A stretch of 55,499 nucleotides of DNA. It comes from a virus. A model generated the notes under the pieces. That model did no database searches. It was not told the DNA's origin and saw only the letters and a program-made list of their open reading frames with translations. The DNA lies in the IMG/VR virus record IMGVR_UViG_3300013094_000003, positions 1-55,499 of that record, one strand, 5' to 3'. The translations under genes and the position numbers were made by a program. This document shows positions 1 to 8,231 of this stretch, in pieces (the stretch's first letter is position 1; the number at the start of each line of letters is the position of its first letter).

Positions 1-20
1 AACAGCTAGGACAAACTTAG
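1..20. repeat. Terminal overlap, left copy
   Basis: These 20 bases are identical to 55480-55499. Since the reading frame of the tail fibre continues through the joint, the simplest reading is an overlap from linearising a circular assembly, not a biological terminal repeat. Confidence 0.8.
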
Positions 21-1978
21 GATTAACGGCAATAGCGACTCAAAGTGTTACTAACAATTCGGTATTAGTAGGCGGTTCATCAAACTCTATTCAATCGATT
101 GCTCTTACGAATGGTCAATTATTGATAGGTTCTACTGGTACTACACCGGTTGCTGCTGTTCCTACTAATGGAACAAATATCAGCTGGACAACGGGAGCAG
201 GTAGTTTAACTGCAAATATTAGTGGGCAAATTGGGTTATCTAATGGAGGAACTGGGTTAAGTTCGACAACGGCTTACGGAGTTTTGTGTGGTGGAACAAC
301 AAATACCAGTGCTTTACAAAATGCGGGAAGTGGGACATCAGGACAAGTTTTAACCTCAAATGGAACTGCTGCTTTACCTATTTGGCAAAGTATTACAAGT
401 GCGGGAGGAGCACCAAATACTGCTACATATATTATACAAACTGCAAATACTTCATTAACTAATGCACAAGTTTTGGGGTCTTTAAGTACAGGGTTACTAA
501 AAAACACGACAAGCACTGGCGTTTTAACAATAGGAATAGCTGGAACGGATTACTATAGTCCAGGTAATCCTACAACTATAAAAGATGATGGTAATAATTT
601 TTTTATAGGAACAAATTCAGGAATTGTAGGCTTAACTGGAATTAATAATACAGGGATAGGGGACTCTTCTTTAAATAATTTAACTTCTGGAAATTTTAAT
701 ACTGCCGTTGGTTCAAGGATTTTAGGTGCTAATACGACAGGTAGTAATAATATAGGGATTGGATATAGGTCTTTATATTCTAATGTTAGTGGGATTCATA
801 ATACCTCCGCCGGGTCAAATTCCTTATATAATAATCAATCTGGGCAAGACAATACAGCATTTGGGTATAATGCTTTAAATAAAACATTGGAATCTTGTAA
901 CACCGCAATTGGATCTTCTGCTTTATATTCTAATATAACTGGTACTTCTAATTTTGCAGGAGGGTACAATAGCTTGTCCTCACTTACTTCCGGGACTCAA
1001 AATGTTGCTGTTGGTGTTAGTGCAGGCTCAGCATATACTACTTATAATCAGTGTACATTTATTGGATGCAGCACAGATGCTTCCGTTACTGGTTTAACTA
1101 ATGCGACAGCGATTGGTTATAACGCAACTGTGTCGGTTTCTAATTCAATGGTTTTAGGAAATGGTGTTAATGTAGGAATCAATCAGGCGTCTCCTGCTTA
1201 TCCATTACACATAAGTAATGTTAGTAATATTTCAGCATTATATTTAGAAGCAACAACAAGTACTCCATCTATTCCTGCGTCTGGTGGATTGATGTATACA
1301 AGTGGTGGCGAGCTTTACTACAAAGGTAATTCTAAAACAGTTAGTTTAACTGCTGCAACACCTGCGCCTAATACTGCAACGTATATTGTTCAGACTTCCA
1401 ATTCTACTTTAACTAATGAACAAGTTTTGGGATCTTTAAGTACAGGATTATTAAAAAACACCACGACTACAGGCGTTTTAAGTATAGCTACCGCTGGTAT
1501 TGATTATTATGTACCGGGAAACTCATTACCACAACAAACTCAATTGCTTGGACGTTGTATGCTTTCTAGTTCTAATACGACGATAACAACAACTAATAAT
1601 ACTTGGACTACTTTAGCTTTTAATGGAACAAACCAAACAACGTATGATCCAAGTAATTGGCATAGCAATACTACAAATAATACTCGGATAACTCCAGGAG
1701 TTGTTGGAACTTATAGGCTAATTGGTTCGTTGAGGTACAATAATAATGGAAGCGGTGTAACCTGCGGAGTAGGATTTGGAATAAATGGTGCTTCTCCCAC
1801 TAATGATATACAAGGATGGTTTACTCGTGATTCTTCTACAGGAAGAAGAAGTGCTGCTTTTTCTTGTATTATTACTACTACTGCCACTACTGACTATTTT
1901 GAAATGTGCGGGAACCAAGATAGCGGCGGAGCTTTAGGTCTACAAGGTTTTCATTTTCAAGTAGAAAGATTAGTTTAA
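1..1978 (+). CDS. Tail fibre protein, C-terminal part (gene crosses the circle junction)
   Basis: This is the 3' part of the gene that starts at 53303; joined across the 20-bp terminal overlap it encodes about 1,384 residues. Frame continuity is seen directly: the last codons of the window (ATARTNL) are the codons at positions 1-19, and the frame stays open to TAA at 1978. The part here has a typical fibre motif (TARTNLGL), Thr/Ser/Gly-rich stretches and many repeats of the type TG-x-x-NxAxG-xx-AL (about 640-1060), resembling YadA-like beta-rolls of trimeric fibres. From 1550 a 143-residue C-terminal domain looks like a receptor-binding tip. It is probably a trimeric adhesin at the tail that recognises the host surface. 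Family assignment rests on repeats and context. Confidence 0.85.
   Translation, partial: TARTNLGLTAIATQSVTNNSVLVGGSSNSIQSIALTNGQLLIGSTGTTPVAAVPTNGTNISWTTGAGSLTANISGQIGLSNGGTGLSSTTAYGVLCGGTTNTSALQNAGSGTSGQVLTSNGTAALPIWQSITSAGGAPNTATYIIQTANTSLTNAQVLGSLSTGLLKNTTSTGVLTIGIAGTDYYSPGNPTTIKDDGNNFFIGTNSGIVGLTGINNTGIGDSSLNNLTSGNFNTAVGSRILGANTTGSNNIGIGYRSLYSNVSGIHNTSAGSNSLYNNQSGQDNTAFGYNALNKTLESCNTAIGSSALYSNITGTSNFAGGYNSLSSLTSGTQNVAVGVSAGSAYTTYNQCTFIGCSTDASVTGLTNATAIGYNATVSVSNSMVLGNGVNVGINQASPAYPLHISNVSNISALYLEATTSTPSIPASGGLMYTSGGELYYKGNSKTVSLTAATPAPNTATYIVQTSNSTLTNEQVLGSLSTGLLKNTTTTGVLSIATAGIDYYVPGNSLPQQTQLLGRCMLSSSNTTITTTNNTWTTLAFNGTNQTTYDPSNWHSNTTNNTRITPGVVGTYRLIGSLRYNNNGSGVTCGVGFGINGASPTNDIQGWFTRDSSTGRRSAAFSCIITTTATTDYFEMCGNQDSGGALGLQGFHFQVERLV
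410..595 (+). repeat. Fibre module A, copy 2
   Basis: A 186-bp stretch nearly identical (only a handful of mismatches) to 54341-54526 in the same gene. It encodes APNTATYIIQTANTSLTNAQ and the following residues up to DDGNN. More diverged copies lie at about 53707-53860 and 1364-1521. High DNA identity between copies 1.5 kb apart indicates recent duplication or gene conversion. Confidence 0.85.
1095..1355 (+). repeat. Fibre module B, copy 2
   Basis: About 260 bp nearly identical to 55085-55346. It encodes the end of the beta-roll region (NATAIGYNAT), the segment VGINQASPAYPLHISNV and the segment up to NSKTVSLTA. Together with module A it shows that a roughly 1.5-kb fibre unit is duplicated in tandem across the circle junction, with a diverged centre. 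Confidence 0.85.
1364..1521 (+). repeat. Fibre module A, diverged third copy
   Basis: Encodes APNTATYIVQTSNSTLTNEQ and onward to DYYVPGN. It is clearly related at protein level to modules at 410 and 54341 but with many synonymous and some non-synonymous changes, so it is an older duplicate. It directly precedes the C-terminal tip domain. Confidence 0.8.
1550..1978 (+). repeat. Fibre tip domain, copy 1 (tail fibre C-terminus)
   Basis: A 429-bp segment encoding GRCMLSSSN to GFHFQVERLV, the last 142 residues of the tail fibre. A second copy of exactly the same length ends the gene at 3172-4041 (positions 3613-4041). Thr/Gly-rich beta content and the C-terminal position suggest a jelly-roll-like receptor-binding tip; the fold is an inference. 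Confidence 0.85.
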
Positions 1979-1992
1979 ACAAAAGAGGTCTG

Positions 1993-3087
1993 ATGAGTAA
2001 TAGAATTTGTAGGATTCTTTCTTTAGACGGCGGCGGTATTAGAGGATTATTTTCTGCTACATTTTTAGAAAAATTTTGTAATGATGCCGGAATTAATGGC
2101 AATGAATTATGGAAATATTTTGATGTTATTTGCGGAACAAGTACTGGTGGTATTGGGGCGATAGCTTACTCACATGGTTTATCCCCTACCGATGTTATTG
2201 ATTTATTAACAACCAATGCGCAGAGCGTTTTTACTATTAGAGCCGGAGTTAATCCTCTACAACCACTTGGACCAGCTGGTTCGGCTACTTTAGGAACTGT
2301 GCTAGCAGTTCCAGGAGTTGATCCTTATATCTACAATCAGCAACCTCTGCGAAATGCTTTAAGTCCTATTTTTGGGACTACTAAAATGTTTCAATTAAAA
2401 ACTAATACTTTGATTACTGCCGTAGGGTTTCAAGGCGGCACTGGTCCGAGTAGCGATAATGTTAATTTTCCGTATGGTGATGTTACAAGTAGCCAGTATT
2501 ACCATTTTTCTAATGTCTTAATTCCTGATTTTACTACCGGTCAAAATTACACTTGTATTGATGTCGCTATTGCTAGTGGGTCAGCACCGGTATATTTTCG
2601 GCCAACTCTTATTGATGGGGTTTCTTCTGATACGTTTTTCATTGATGGTAGTTTGTATCAAAATAATCCGACAAGCCTTGGTTATGCATTCTCCAACATA
2701 TTATTTCCACAGAATGTTAAAACTTGTATTCTCTCAGTTGGTACAGGATATTCTGACCCAGATATCGAAATAACCACAGGATCAGATCAACTACTAAAGG
2801 CATCTCCTAATAATGGGTTAAGTTTACTAGCTAATTGTTTGAATTTAACATTAACTGGAGCAACTGATGCAGTAGAATTGCAATTTAAACTTATGTCTTT
2901 GTACAAAGGGGCAGTAAATAATCTATTCTATTATAGATTCCAACGTTTTCTTAGTGATAAAGAATTAAGTAAACTTGATAATCCTACGTCGGAAGCTATA
3001 GCATATTTAAAATCTGAGGCGAATCTTCAATATGCAGAGGACGCTATAAAGATACAACAATTTATTCAAAAATGTAATTTTTCCTAA
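1993..3087 (+). CDS. Patatin-like phospholipase
   Basis: A 364-aa patatin-family acyl hydrolase. Residues 12-18 (DGGGIRG) form the glycine-rich oxyanion loop, GTSTG at 48-52 holds the nucleophile Ser50, and DGS at 218-220 (FFIDGSLYQNNP) supplies the catalytic Asp218, so the Ser-Asp dyad is intact. No signal peptide is evident. It lies 14 nt after the tail fibre, with AGAGGT just before the ATG, and ahead of a second fibre gene, so it is probably expressed with the tail cassette. Patatins hydrolyse membrane phospholipids; Rickettsia uses them on host membranes, and CBASS defence effectors also use this fold. Here it could aid lysis, entry or act as cargo; the role is not settled by sequence. 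Confidence 0.88.
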   Translation: MSNRICRILSLDGGGIRGLFSATFLEKFCNDAGINGNELWKYFDVICGTSTGGIGAIAYSHGLSPTDVIDLLTTNAQSVFTIRAGVNPLQPLGPAGSATLGTVLAVPGVDPYIYNQQPLRNALSPIFGTTKMFQLKTNTLITAVGFQGGTGPSSDNVNFPYGDVTSSQYYHFSNVLIPDFTTGQNYTCIDVAIASGSAPVYFRPTLIDGVSSDTFFIDGSLYQNNPTSLGYAFSNILFPQNVKTCILSVGTGYSDPDIEITTGSDQLLKASPNNGLSLLANCLNLTLTGATDAVELQFKLMSLYKGAVNNLFYYRFQRFLSDKELSKLDNPTSEAIAYLKSEANLQYAEDAIKIQQFIQKCNFS

Positions 3088-3096
3088 ACATTAATA

Positions 3097-3125
3097 GTCT
3101 TATTTTTATATAAGACGATTTTTAA
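3097..3125 (+). terminator. Likely intrinsic terminator after the patatin gene
   Basis: Inverted repeat GTCTTAT (3097-3103) and ATAAGAC (3110-3116) with a 6-nt loop, followed by GATTTTTAAG. The stem is AT-rich and only moderately stable. It lies 10 nt past the patatin stop and before a new promoter-like element. Confidence 0.5.
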
Positions 3126-3142
3126 GAACTATGGATATTTTG

Positions 3143-3151
3143 TGTTATAAT
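3143..3151 (+). promoter_or_regulatory. Extended -10 promoter candidate before the second fibre gene
   Basis: TGTTATAAT, a perfect -10 hexamer with an upstream TGn, 20 nt before the ATG at 3172. There is no good -35. The same TGnTATAAT form occurs at 40949, 48784 and, on the other strand, 16283-16291. Confidence 0.5.
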
Positions 3152-3171
3152 AAAAGAAAAAAAGGAAATAT

Positions 3172-4041
3172 ATGGCAGACTTATCAAACATTACCGCATT
3201 CAGCGGCCTTACTATTACCAGTGATCAAACTACTGGTAATAGTAATCGTTACGCTACCTTTGCTGTTAGCAATGTTACTACAGCTCAGAGAGATTTATTA
3301 GAAAACGTTACTCCCTATACAGTTAATGGAACGACAGTTAAAATAAAGCAAGGAACAATCATTTTTAATATTGATGTTAAGGCATTACAAATATTTAGAA
3401 GTGGTCAGTGGGAAAATGCAAACACAAATATAAGTACTGCTACTGGAGCTGGTTTATCTTCATCTCCTTTTTCTATTCCATCAGGTCCAAGAGCAGATGT
3501 TGAGGTAGCTGCTAATCAGGTAAACGGGTTTATATATAATGATACAACCAATAATTCGATCAGAGAATATATTAATAGTCAATGGAAGACCATTTATGAT
3601 ACCTATACTTATGGACGTTGTATGCTTTCTAGTTCTAATACGGCGATAACAACACCTAATAACACTTGGACTGCTTTAACTTTTAATGGAACAGGCCAAA
3701 CAACGTATGATCCAAATAATTGGCATAGCAATATTACAAATCCTACTCGGATAACTCCTGGAGTTGTTGGAACTTATAGACTGACTGGTTCTATACATTA
3801 CCATGATGATGGCGATGGAGTAACATGTGGTATTGGATTTGGAGTAAATACCACCCTCCCTATTGAATCGATGCTTGCATGGTTTGCCAGAGACACGACT
3901 ACTGGAAGAAGATGTGCAACACTTACCTGTATTTATACTACTACTGCCACTGCTGATTATTTTCAAATGTATGGAAACCAAGATAGCGGCGCAGTTTTAA
4001 ATCTACAAGGTTTTCATTTTCAAGTAGAAAGATTAGTTTAA
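3172..4041 (+). CDS. Mosaic fibre-like virion protein
   Basis: A 289-aa protein made of two recognisable parts. Residues about 1-85 match the N-terminus of the protein at 4332-4766 (MADLSNIT, then YATFAVSNVTTAQRDLL). The last 142 residues match the C-terminal tip of the long tail fibre (GRCMLSSSN to FQVERLV). AAAGGAAATAT precedes the ATG. It looks like a short receptor-binding protein that joins a small N-terminal module to the fibre tip, possibly a second adhesin or an assembly partner of the fibre. The domain swap is seen directly; the function is inferred from the shared domain and the tail cassette. Confidence 0.7.
   Translation: MADLSNITAFSGLTITSDQTTGNSNRYATFAVSNVTTAQRDLLENVTPYTVNGTTVKIKQGTIIFNIDVKALQIFRSGQWENANTNISTATGAGLSSSPFSIPSGPRADVEVAANQVNGFIYNDTTNNSIREYINSQWKTIYDTYTYGRCMLSSSNTAITTPNNTWTALTFNGTGQTTYDPNNWHSNITNPTRITPGVVGTYRLTGSIHYHDDGDGVTCGIGFGVNTTLPIESMLAWFARDTTTGRRCATLTCIYTTTATADYFQMYGNQDSGAVLNLQGFHFQVERLV
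3613..4041 (+). repeat. Fibre tip domain, copy 2
   Basis: 429 bp, the same length as 1550-1978 and clearly homologous over its whole length (identical ends GRCMLSSSN and GFHFQVERLV), with scattered substitutions in the middle, where receptor-contacting residues might lie. Confidence 0.85.
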
Positions 4042-4062
4042 ACAATTTTAAAGAGGTTTTTT

Positions 4063-4317
4063 ATGAGTACACAAGATTTAAATTCTTTATCAGCATTACA
4101 AGACTTAAGTAACGAACTTGTTAATCCTTATTCAGGGGTTCAAAAATATGTAGAAGATGTGCTAGGTGATGCCGAAATAATAATTAATACAATTAATAGT
4201 TTAACGAGTCAACCAGATTATTCTACGTATGTTTCTGTAGCAGAAAGTCAGTATTTTACTGATTTAACGACATATATAACAAATTTTATTAATAACTTTC
4301 CCACTTTAACGGAGTAA
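4063..4317 (+). CDS. Small unknown protein in tail cassette
   Basis: 84 aa, acidic, starting MSTQDLNSLSALQDLSNELV and ending NNFPTLTE, preceded by AAAGAGGTTTTTT. No membrane segment or known motif is visible. The predicted composition (Leu, Asn, Thr and Tyr rich, short helical stretches) fits a small structural or assembly protein. It sits 21 nt behind the mosaic fibre gene and 14 nt before the next fibre-like gene, so it is co-transcribed with them. Function not recognised. Confidence 0.6.
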   Translation: MSTQDLNSLSALQDLSNELVNPYSGVQKYVEDVLGDAEIIINTINSLTSQPDYSTYVSVAESQYFTDLTTYITNFINNFPTLTE

Positions 4318-4331
4318 TTTGGAGGAAATAT

Positions 4332-4766
4332 ATGGCAGACTTATCCAATATTACTAATTTAAGTGGTCTTACTATTACGAGTGATAGGACTAATGGAACA
4401 GATGACCCTTACGCTACTTTTGCCGTTAGCAATGTTACTACTGCTCAAAGAGATTTATTGAAAAACGTTACTCCTTATGTAGTAAACGGCAACACAGTTA
4501 AGGTAAAACCCGGTACAAGAATTTTTAATATTACTCTTGGCACTCCACAAGTTTTTAGAAATGGAGAGTGGGAAACTGAGTTTTCAGTAAATACAACTGC
4601 CACTGGAGCAGGTCTTACTAATGGAACACCTTTTGTATATCCATCTGGCACGAGAGTAGCTGTTGAGGTAGCCGCTAATCAGATAAACGGTTTTACTTAT
4701 TATGATACTACCAACAATTTACTACGGACTTACAAAAATGCTTGGCAGACAATTACTTCAGCTTAA
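4332..4766 (+). CDS. Small fibre-like virion protein
   Basis: 144 aa, starting MADLSNITNLSGLTITSDRT. Residues 1-85 are paralogous to the N-terminus of the protein at 3172-4041, and GTRIFNI plus FRNGEWET keep the same spacing in both. GGAGGAAATAT is a strong ribosome-binding site and is itself conserved between the two genes, so the duplicated DNA includes the translation start. The C-terminal part is similar to the middle of the 3172 protein (AAATQINGFTYYDTTNN-like), but lacks the tip domain. It may be a tail decoration, or the ancestral partner from which the mosaic gene arose. Confidence 0.65.
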   Translation: MADLSNITNLSGLTITSDRTNGTDDPYATFAVSNVTTAQRDLLKNVTPYVVNGNTVKVKPGTRIFNITLGTPQVFRNGEWETEFSVNTTATGAGLTNGTPFVYPSGTRVAVEVAANQINGFTYYDTTNNLLRTYKNAWQTITSA

Positions 4767-4780
4767 AAAGTAATTAAAAA

Positions 4781-5440
4781 ATGACCTATACTACTCTCTT
4801 TAACCAGATAATAGTTTATGCCAATAGGGGAAATAGCACTGGGTTTCAAGAGGCTATCCCCTACTTTATTGAAAATGCTCAACAGAAAATCTGGAAGGAG
4901 TTAAATACCACAGGTTTTCAAAAAGCAATTGATGGTAACTTCCAAGAAAATGTTGCTTATATCCAAAAACCTGCTGATTGGCAGGAAACCATCTCTTTAA
5001 CCTATGGATCAACTACATCAGTATTTACTAGTAATGTAATTATGTTTCCTAGGAGCTATGAATTCTGTGTAAATTATTGGCCAGATGCGGATACTTCTGA
5101 TACCGATAATCCACCGCTATTTTATGCCGACCAAATAGAACCAAATATTCAACCCTATAATAGAATTTTTATTAGTCCCACTCCAGATAAAAATTATAAT
5201 TATCGGTTAATATATGTAACTAGACCTAATTTAATTACGACTACTAATCAAACAAACATACTAACAGACTACTACCCTGATCTTCTATTTTATGCCGCCT
5301 TTTTAGAGGCTCTTATTTATTTAAAGGATGATCAGAGAATGCCTGTCTATACAAAATTATATCAGGAAACATTAACTGCTGCTCAAACCCTGACAAAAGA
5401 TCGTTATATTGATCGCAGCGTAAAAAGAGATGTAGGGTAA
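4781..5440 (+). CDS. Phage adaptor (portal-to-tail connector) protein
   Basis: 219 aa, helical, beginning MTYTTLFNQIIVYANRGN, with YYPDLLFYAAFLEALIYLKDD near residues 165-185. This pattern is typical of adaptor proteins of short-tailed phages (SU10-like adaptor family), which form a ring below the portal. Following genes encode the P22 gp10-like tail component, as in other podoviruses. A second, larger connector-like protein with the same kind of helices is at 51796-52866, so the window has two related connector candidates. Family recognition is from memory of sequence patterns. Confidence 0.65.
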   Translation: MTYTTLFNQIIVYANRGNSTGFQEAIPYFIENAQQKIWKELNTTGFQKAIDGNFQENVAYIQKPADWQETISLTYGSTTSVFTSNVIMFPRSYEFCVNYWPDADTSDTDNPPLFYADQIEPNIQPYNRIFISPTPDKNYNYRLIYVTRPNLITTTNQTNILTDYYPDLLFYAAFLEALIYLKDDQRMPVYTKLYQETLTAAQTLTKDRYIDRSVKRDVG

Positions 5441-5443
5441 TTC

Positions 5444-7126
5444 ATGGCAGAAGAACAAGTTTTACCTATTACCTATAAGCCTGGAATACTGCGTGATGGT
5501 TCACTCTTTCAGGGAGACTACTGCACAAATGGGCAATGGGTAAGGTTTTTTAGAGGCCAGCCTCAGAATATCGGTGGAATGAAAAATTATGTACTATACA
5601 GAAGCGGTACACCTACGCTGCTACCGGCTAATTCTATTCCAACTGCAGCTCTTATATACTATGATAGCAATGGCAATAAACATATCTTAGTAGGAGTTTC
5701 TCTAGATAATGCTGATGATGAATATAGCCTAATAGATGCTACTTATAACAATATTGGCAGTCAAACCTTAACTTACTGGAAAAAATTCACTAATCCTACA
5801 AATACTCTGACACAATTTGTCGTAGTAATAAGCAATATTAATGCTATTCCAACAAAAATGATATTATGTCTGGGTATGAAAAACTACACAGATATTAATA
5901 GCAGCGAAGCTATTTCTACCATCCTAGCAAAAAAAGATACTGGTGAGTTTTTTACACTCAAATTTCCTGATTTTGTCTCAAGGGAGGCAACAGGAGGAAT
6001 GCTTTACGTTGGAAGTAGGTTATTCTTATATGGTAACAATGGGCTTGTTAGGTGGTCTTCAATTGCTGCAGAAAAATCAGGTGAGCAAACAAGCTTAATA
6101 AAACCATTTTTATTTTTTGCGGATAAATATTCTATCAATATTAGCACCGATAAAGTAATCTACGGTGCAGAATGGCGGGGAGGAACAAACTCGCCGACTA
6201 TAATCTTCTGGACATTAAGCTCTGTTATTCTTATTACCAATACTACAGGTAGTAATATTACTGATATTGACGATCTTTCTTTTAGTAAAAAAGTATTATC
6301 AAGGGATAGCTCTATTCTATCTTCAAATAGCGTAGTTGAATATGACGGAATATTCTACTGGCCTGGAACAAAAAGATTTTTTGTATTTAATGGCGTAGTT
6401 CTTCCACTTGAAAATAATCTCAACCGCCAGACTTTTTTTGATACTATTGATATGAGTAAACGTCAAAGGGTTTTTGGCGTGAAAAACGTAAGCAGAGATG
6501 AAATATGGTGGTTCTACCCTGAGAAGGGAAAAGATGCTAATGTTGGATGCACCAGAGCCGTTATTTACAATGTTGTAGATAATACCTGGTATGATACGGA
6601 CATAGAACGAGCGGCAGGTTATTTTGACAATGTCGGCGGTAATATGTATACAGTAGGTAAAAATTTAGTATCTTACGAAGATGATAATAACAATTATGTG
6701 TGGCAACACGAAGTCGGAAACGATCAGGTTAATCTTTATAAGGCAGTAGCTCAGCAAGTCCTGCCTATTCCTTCCTTCTTTACCACACCTATAATTTCTT
6801 ATGCTACTTATAACAGGTTAAAACAACCTGCAGGAATTGATTCTACCATAAAAATTATGCGAATAGAGCCGAATCTAGTGCCGACAGACCAAATAAATAT
6901 GACTATTAATATTAATAGTTATGAATATCCGTTAAGTCAAGCCGTTTCAATTGGAGAAATTCCGATTACTGAAGAACAGAATGGAACAAGAGCTGTTATA
7001 CCTAATATTAATTTAGAATATCAAGGCGGAAATATTAATTTTACTTTTAAATCAGAAGGGATAGGTTCAGGTTATCAGATGGGAACAACCTTTGTCGTAG
7101 CAAAAGTAGGAGATAATAGAATATGA
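5444..7126 (+). CDS. P22 gp10-like packaged-DNA stabilisation / tail hub protein
   Basis: 560 aa. The N-terminus has the hallmark PGILRDGSLFQG followed by QWVRFFRGQPQNIGGMKNY, as in the large family of podovirus proteins related to P22 gp10 (tail needle-proximal hub, nozzle-like). The rest is beta-rich with repeated blade-like segments (for example VEYDGIFYWPG, EIWWFYPEKG), consistent with a propeller-like fold. It starts 3 nt after the adaptor stop and overlaps the next start by 4 nt, so it is translated in a coupled run. It should seal the portal after packaging and form the tail tube. Confidence 0.75.
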   Translation: MAEEQVLPITYKPGILRDGSLFQGDYCTNGQWVRFFRGQPQNIGGMKNYVLYRSGTPTLLPANSIPTAALIYYDSNGNKHILVGVSLDNADDEYSLIDATYNNIGSQTLTYWKKFTNPTNTLTQFVVVISNINAIPTKMILCLGMKNYTDINSSEAISTILAKKDTGEFFTLKFPDFVSREATGGMLYVGSRLFLYGNNGLVRWSSIAAEKSGEQTSLIKPFLFFADKYSINISTDKVIYGAEWRGGTNSPTIIFWTLSSVILITNTTGSNITDIDDLSFSKKVLSRDSSILSSNSVVEYDGIFYWPGTKRFFVFNGVVLPLENNLNRQTFFDTIDMSKRQRVFGVKNVSRDEIWWFYPEKGKDANVGCTRAVIYNVVDNTWYDTDIERAAGYFDNVGGNMYTVGKNLVSYEDDNNNYVWQHEVGNDQVNLYKAVAQQVLPIPSFFTTPIISYATYNRLKQPAGIDSTIKIMRIEPNLVPTDQINMTININSYEYPLSQAVSIGEIPITEEQNGTRAVIPNINLEYQGGNINFTFKSEGIGSGYQMGTTFVVAKVGDNRI

Positions 7127-7407
7127 TTAGCGTTTACCCTAAATATATTAGTGCTAAATACTGGGCAGCAACTGTTTGTGATGATTACTCAGATTTCCCA
7201 TTACCGATACTCCATGATGAAACAAAATGGGCAGCGTGGGCAGAAAGTTTAATTGGTATTGAGCCTTTTGCAAGTAGAGGAGTGCCAAGCCCTTATAAGG
7301 ATGCCCGTAAAAAGAGCGGAGAACTTGCTTTTAAAAACTGGGAAGAATGGGCTAAAAAAGCTTATATGGTCATGTTTGGAGAGAGCAATCAGTTTTATAC
7401 GAATTAA
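7123..7407 (+). CDS. Unknown protein of the tail/lysis cassette
   Basis: 94 aa, aromatic-rich (AKYWAATVCDDYSDFPLPIL, KNWEEWAKKAYMVMFGE). The ATGA overlap with the tail hub stop shows translational coupling. Proteins of this size and composition often sit between gp10-like genes and the endolysin in podoviruses. No membrane segment is evident. I do not recognise a family; a tail assembly accessory is possible. Confidence 0.6.
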   Translation: MISVYPKYISAKYWAATVCDDYSDFPLPILHDETKWAAWAESLIGIEPFASRGVPSPYKDARKKSGELAFKNWEEWAKKAYMVMFGESNQFYTN

Positions 7408-7424
7408 ATTTATAAAAAATTAAT

Positions 7425-7919
7425 ATGACCAAAGACGAACGTTTTGAATATGTTATTAATATTATCCTTAATAATGAAGGAGGATATAGTAATAACTCCA
7501 ACGATAGGGGAGGAGTAACTAAATTTGGTATCTCAAGTCGTTCTTATCCAGACGTTGATATTATTAATCTAACTAAAGCAGAAACTAAAAACATTTATAA
7601 AAGAGATTTCTGGGATAATTACCTTTACAAAAAAATTGAGAATCTGGAAGTTGCCACTAAGTTTTTTGATTTAGCGGTTAATATGGGTCATTACTGGGCT
7701 TGTATCCTTGTGCAGCGTGCGCTTAGGGCAAGCGGTAAAAATGTTGTTGAAGACGGAGATTTTGGTCCTAAAACTCTTGATGCAATTAATAACGTTGATA
7801 GCACTGATCTACTCGCTGCTTTAAAGTCAGAAGCCGCTGGTTATTATAGGATTTTAACTGCTATTGATAAAAAGCATAAAGTTTTTTTAAAAGGTTGGTT
7901 AAATAGGGCTTACAGTTAA
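7425..7919 (+). CDS. Endolysin, glycoside hydrolase family 108-like
   Basis: 164 aa. The N-terminal NNEGGYSNN (catalytic Glu18) followed by DRGGVTKFGIS (27-37) is the GH108 muramidase signature; the C-terminal part (DGDFGPKTLDAIN) matches the peptidoglycan-binding domain that usually follows in this family. No signal peptide is visible, so export would need a holin; the one-segment membrane protein at 8232 is the nearest candidate. It is expected to cut the glycan backbone of the host wall at lysis. The length is normal for the family. Confidence 0.85.
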   Translation: MTKDERFEYVINIILNNEGGYSNNSNDRGGVTKFGISSRSYPDVDIINLTKAETKNIYKRDFWDNYLYKKIENLEVATKFFDLAVNMGHYWACILVQRALRASGKNVVEDGDFGPKTLDAINNVDSTDLLAALKSEAAGYYRILTAIDKKHKVFLKGWLNRAYS

Positions 7920-7922
7920 AAA

Positions 7923-8225
7923 ATGTTAAAACACAAATTTAAAGCAAAACCCACTGAAACTGACGGCATAAAATTTTCTTCAAAAAAAGAAGCTAAAAGA
8001 TATAACAACTTAAAAATGCTTAAGAATATAGGAGAGGTGCTTTTCTTTTTAAGACAAGTACCTTTCCACTTGCCTGGAGGAGTAAAATATGTTTGTGATT
8101 TCTTAATATTCTGGACAAATGGTCAAGTAACTATTGAAGATGTAAAAGGTTTCAAAACGGAAAGCTACAAAGCTAAAAAGAAAATGGTTGAGGCAATTTA
8201 TCCAATTACAATTTTAGAGGTTTAA
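7923..8225 (+). CDS. DUF1064-like nuclease-fold protein
   Basis: 100 aa. KAKPTETDGIKFSSKKEAKRY at the N-terminus and the later strand-helix pattern YVCDFLIFW then TIEDVKGFKTESYKAKKK match DUF1064 proteins, small phage proteins with a PD-(D/E)XK-like core (Asp in YVCDF, E-D-V-K in TIEDVKG). It may act in DNA processing or recombination. It begins 3 nt after the endolysin, a position where this family is seen less often than in early regions. DNA-cutting activity is inference. Confidence 0.7.
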   Translation: MLKHKFKAKPTETDGIKFSSKKEAKRYNNLKMLKNIGEVLFFLRQVPFHLPGGVKYVCDFLIFWTNGQVTIEDVKGFKTESYKAKKKMVEAIYPITILEV

Positions 8226-8231
8226 ATAATT

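Noticed and set aside
1-20. Biological direct terminal repeat
   Set aside because: Only 20 bp and inside one gene whose frame continues through it; better explained as an assembly overlap of a circular molecule.
1887-2102. 71-aa minus-strand frame over the fibre-patatin junction
   Set aside because: Antisense to two good genes, no ribosome-binding site.
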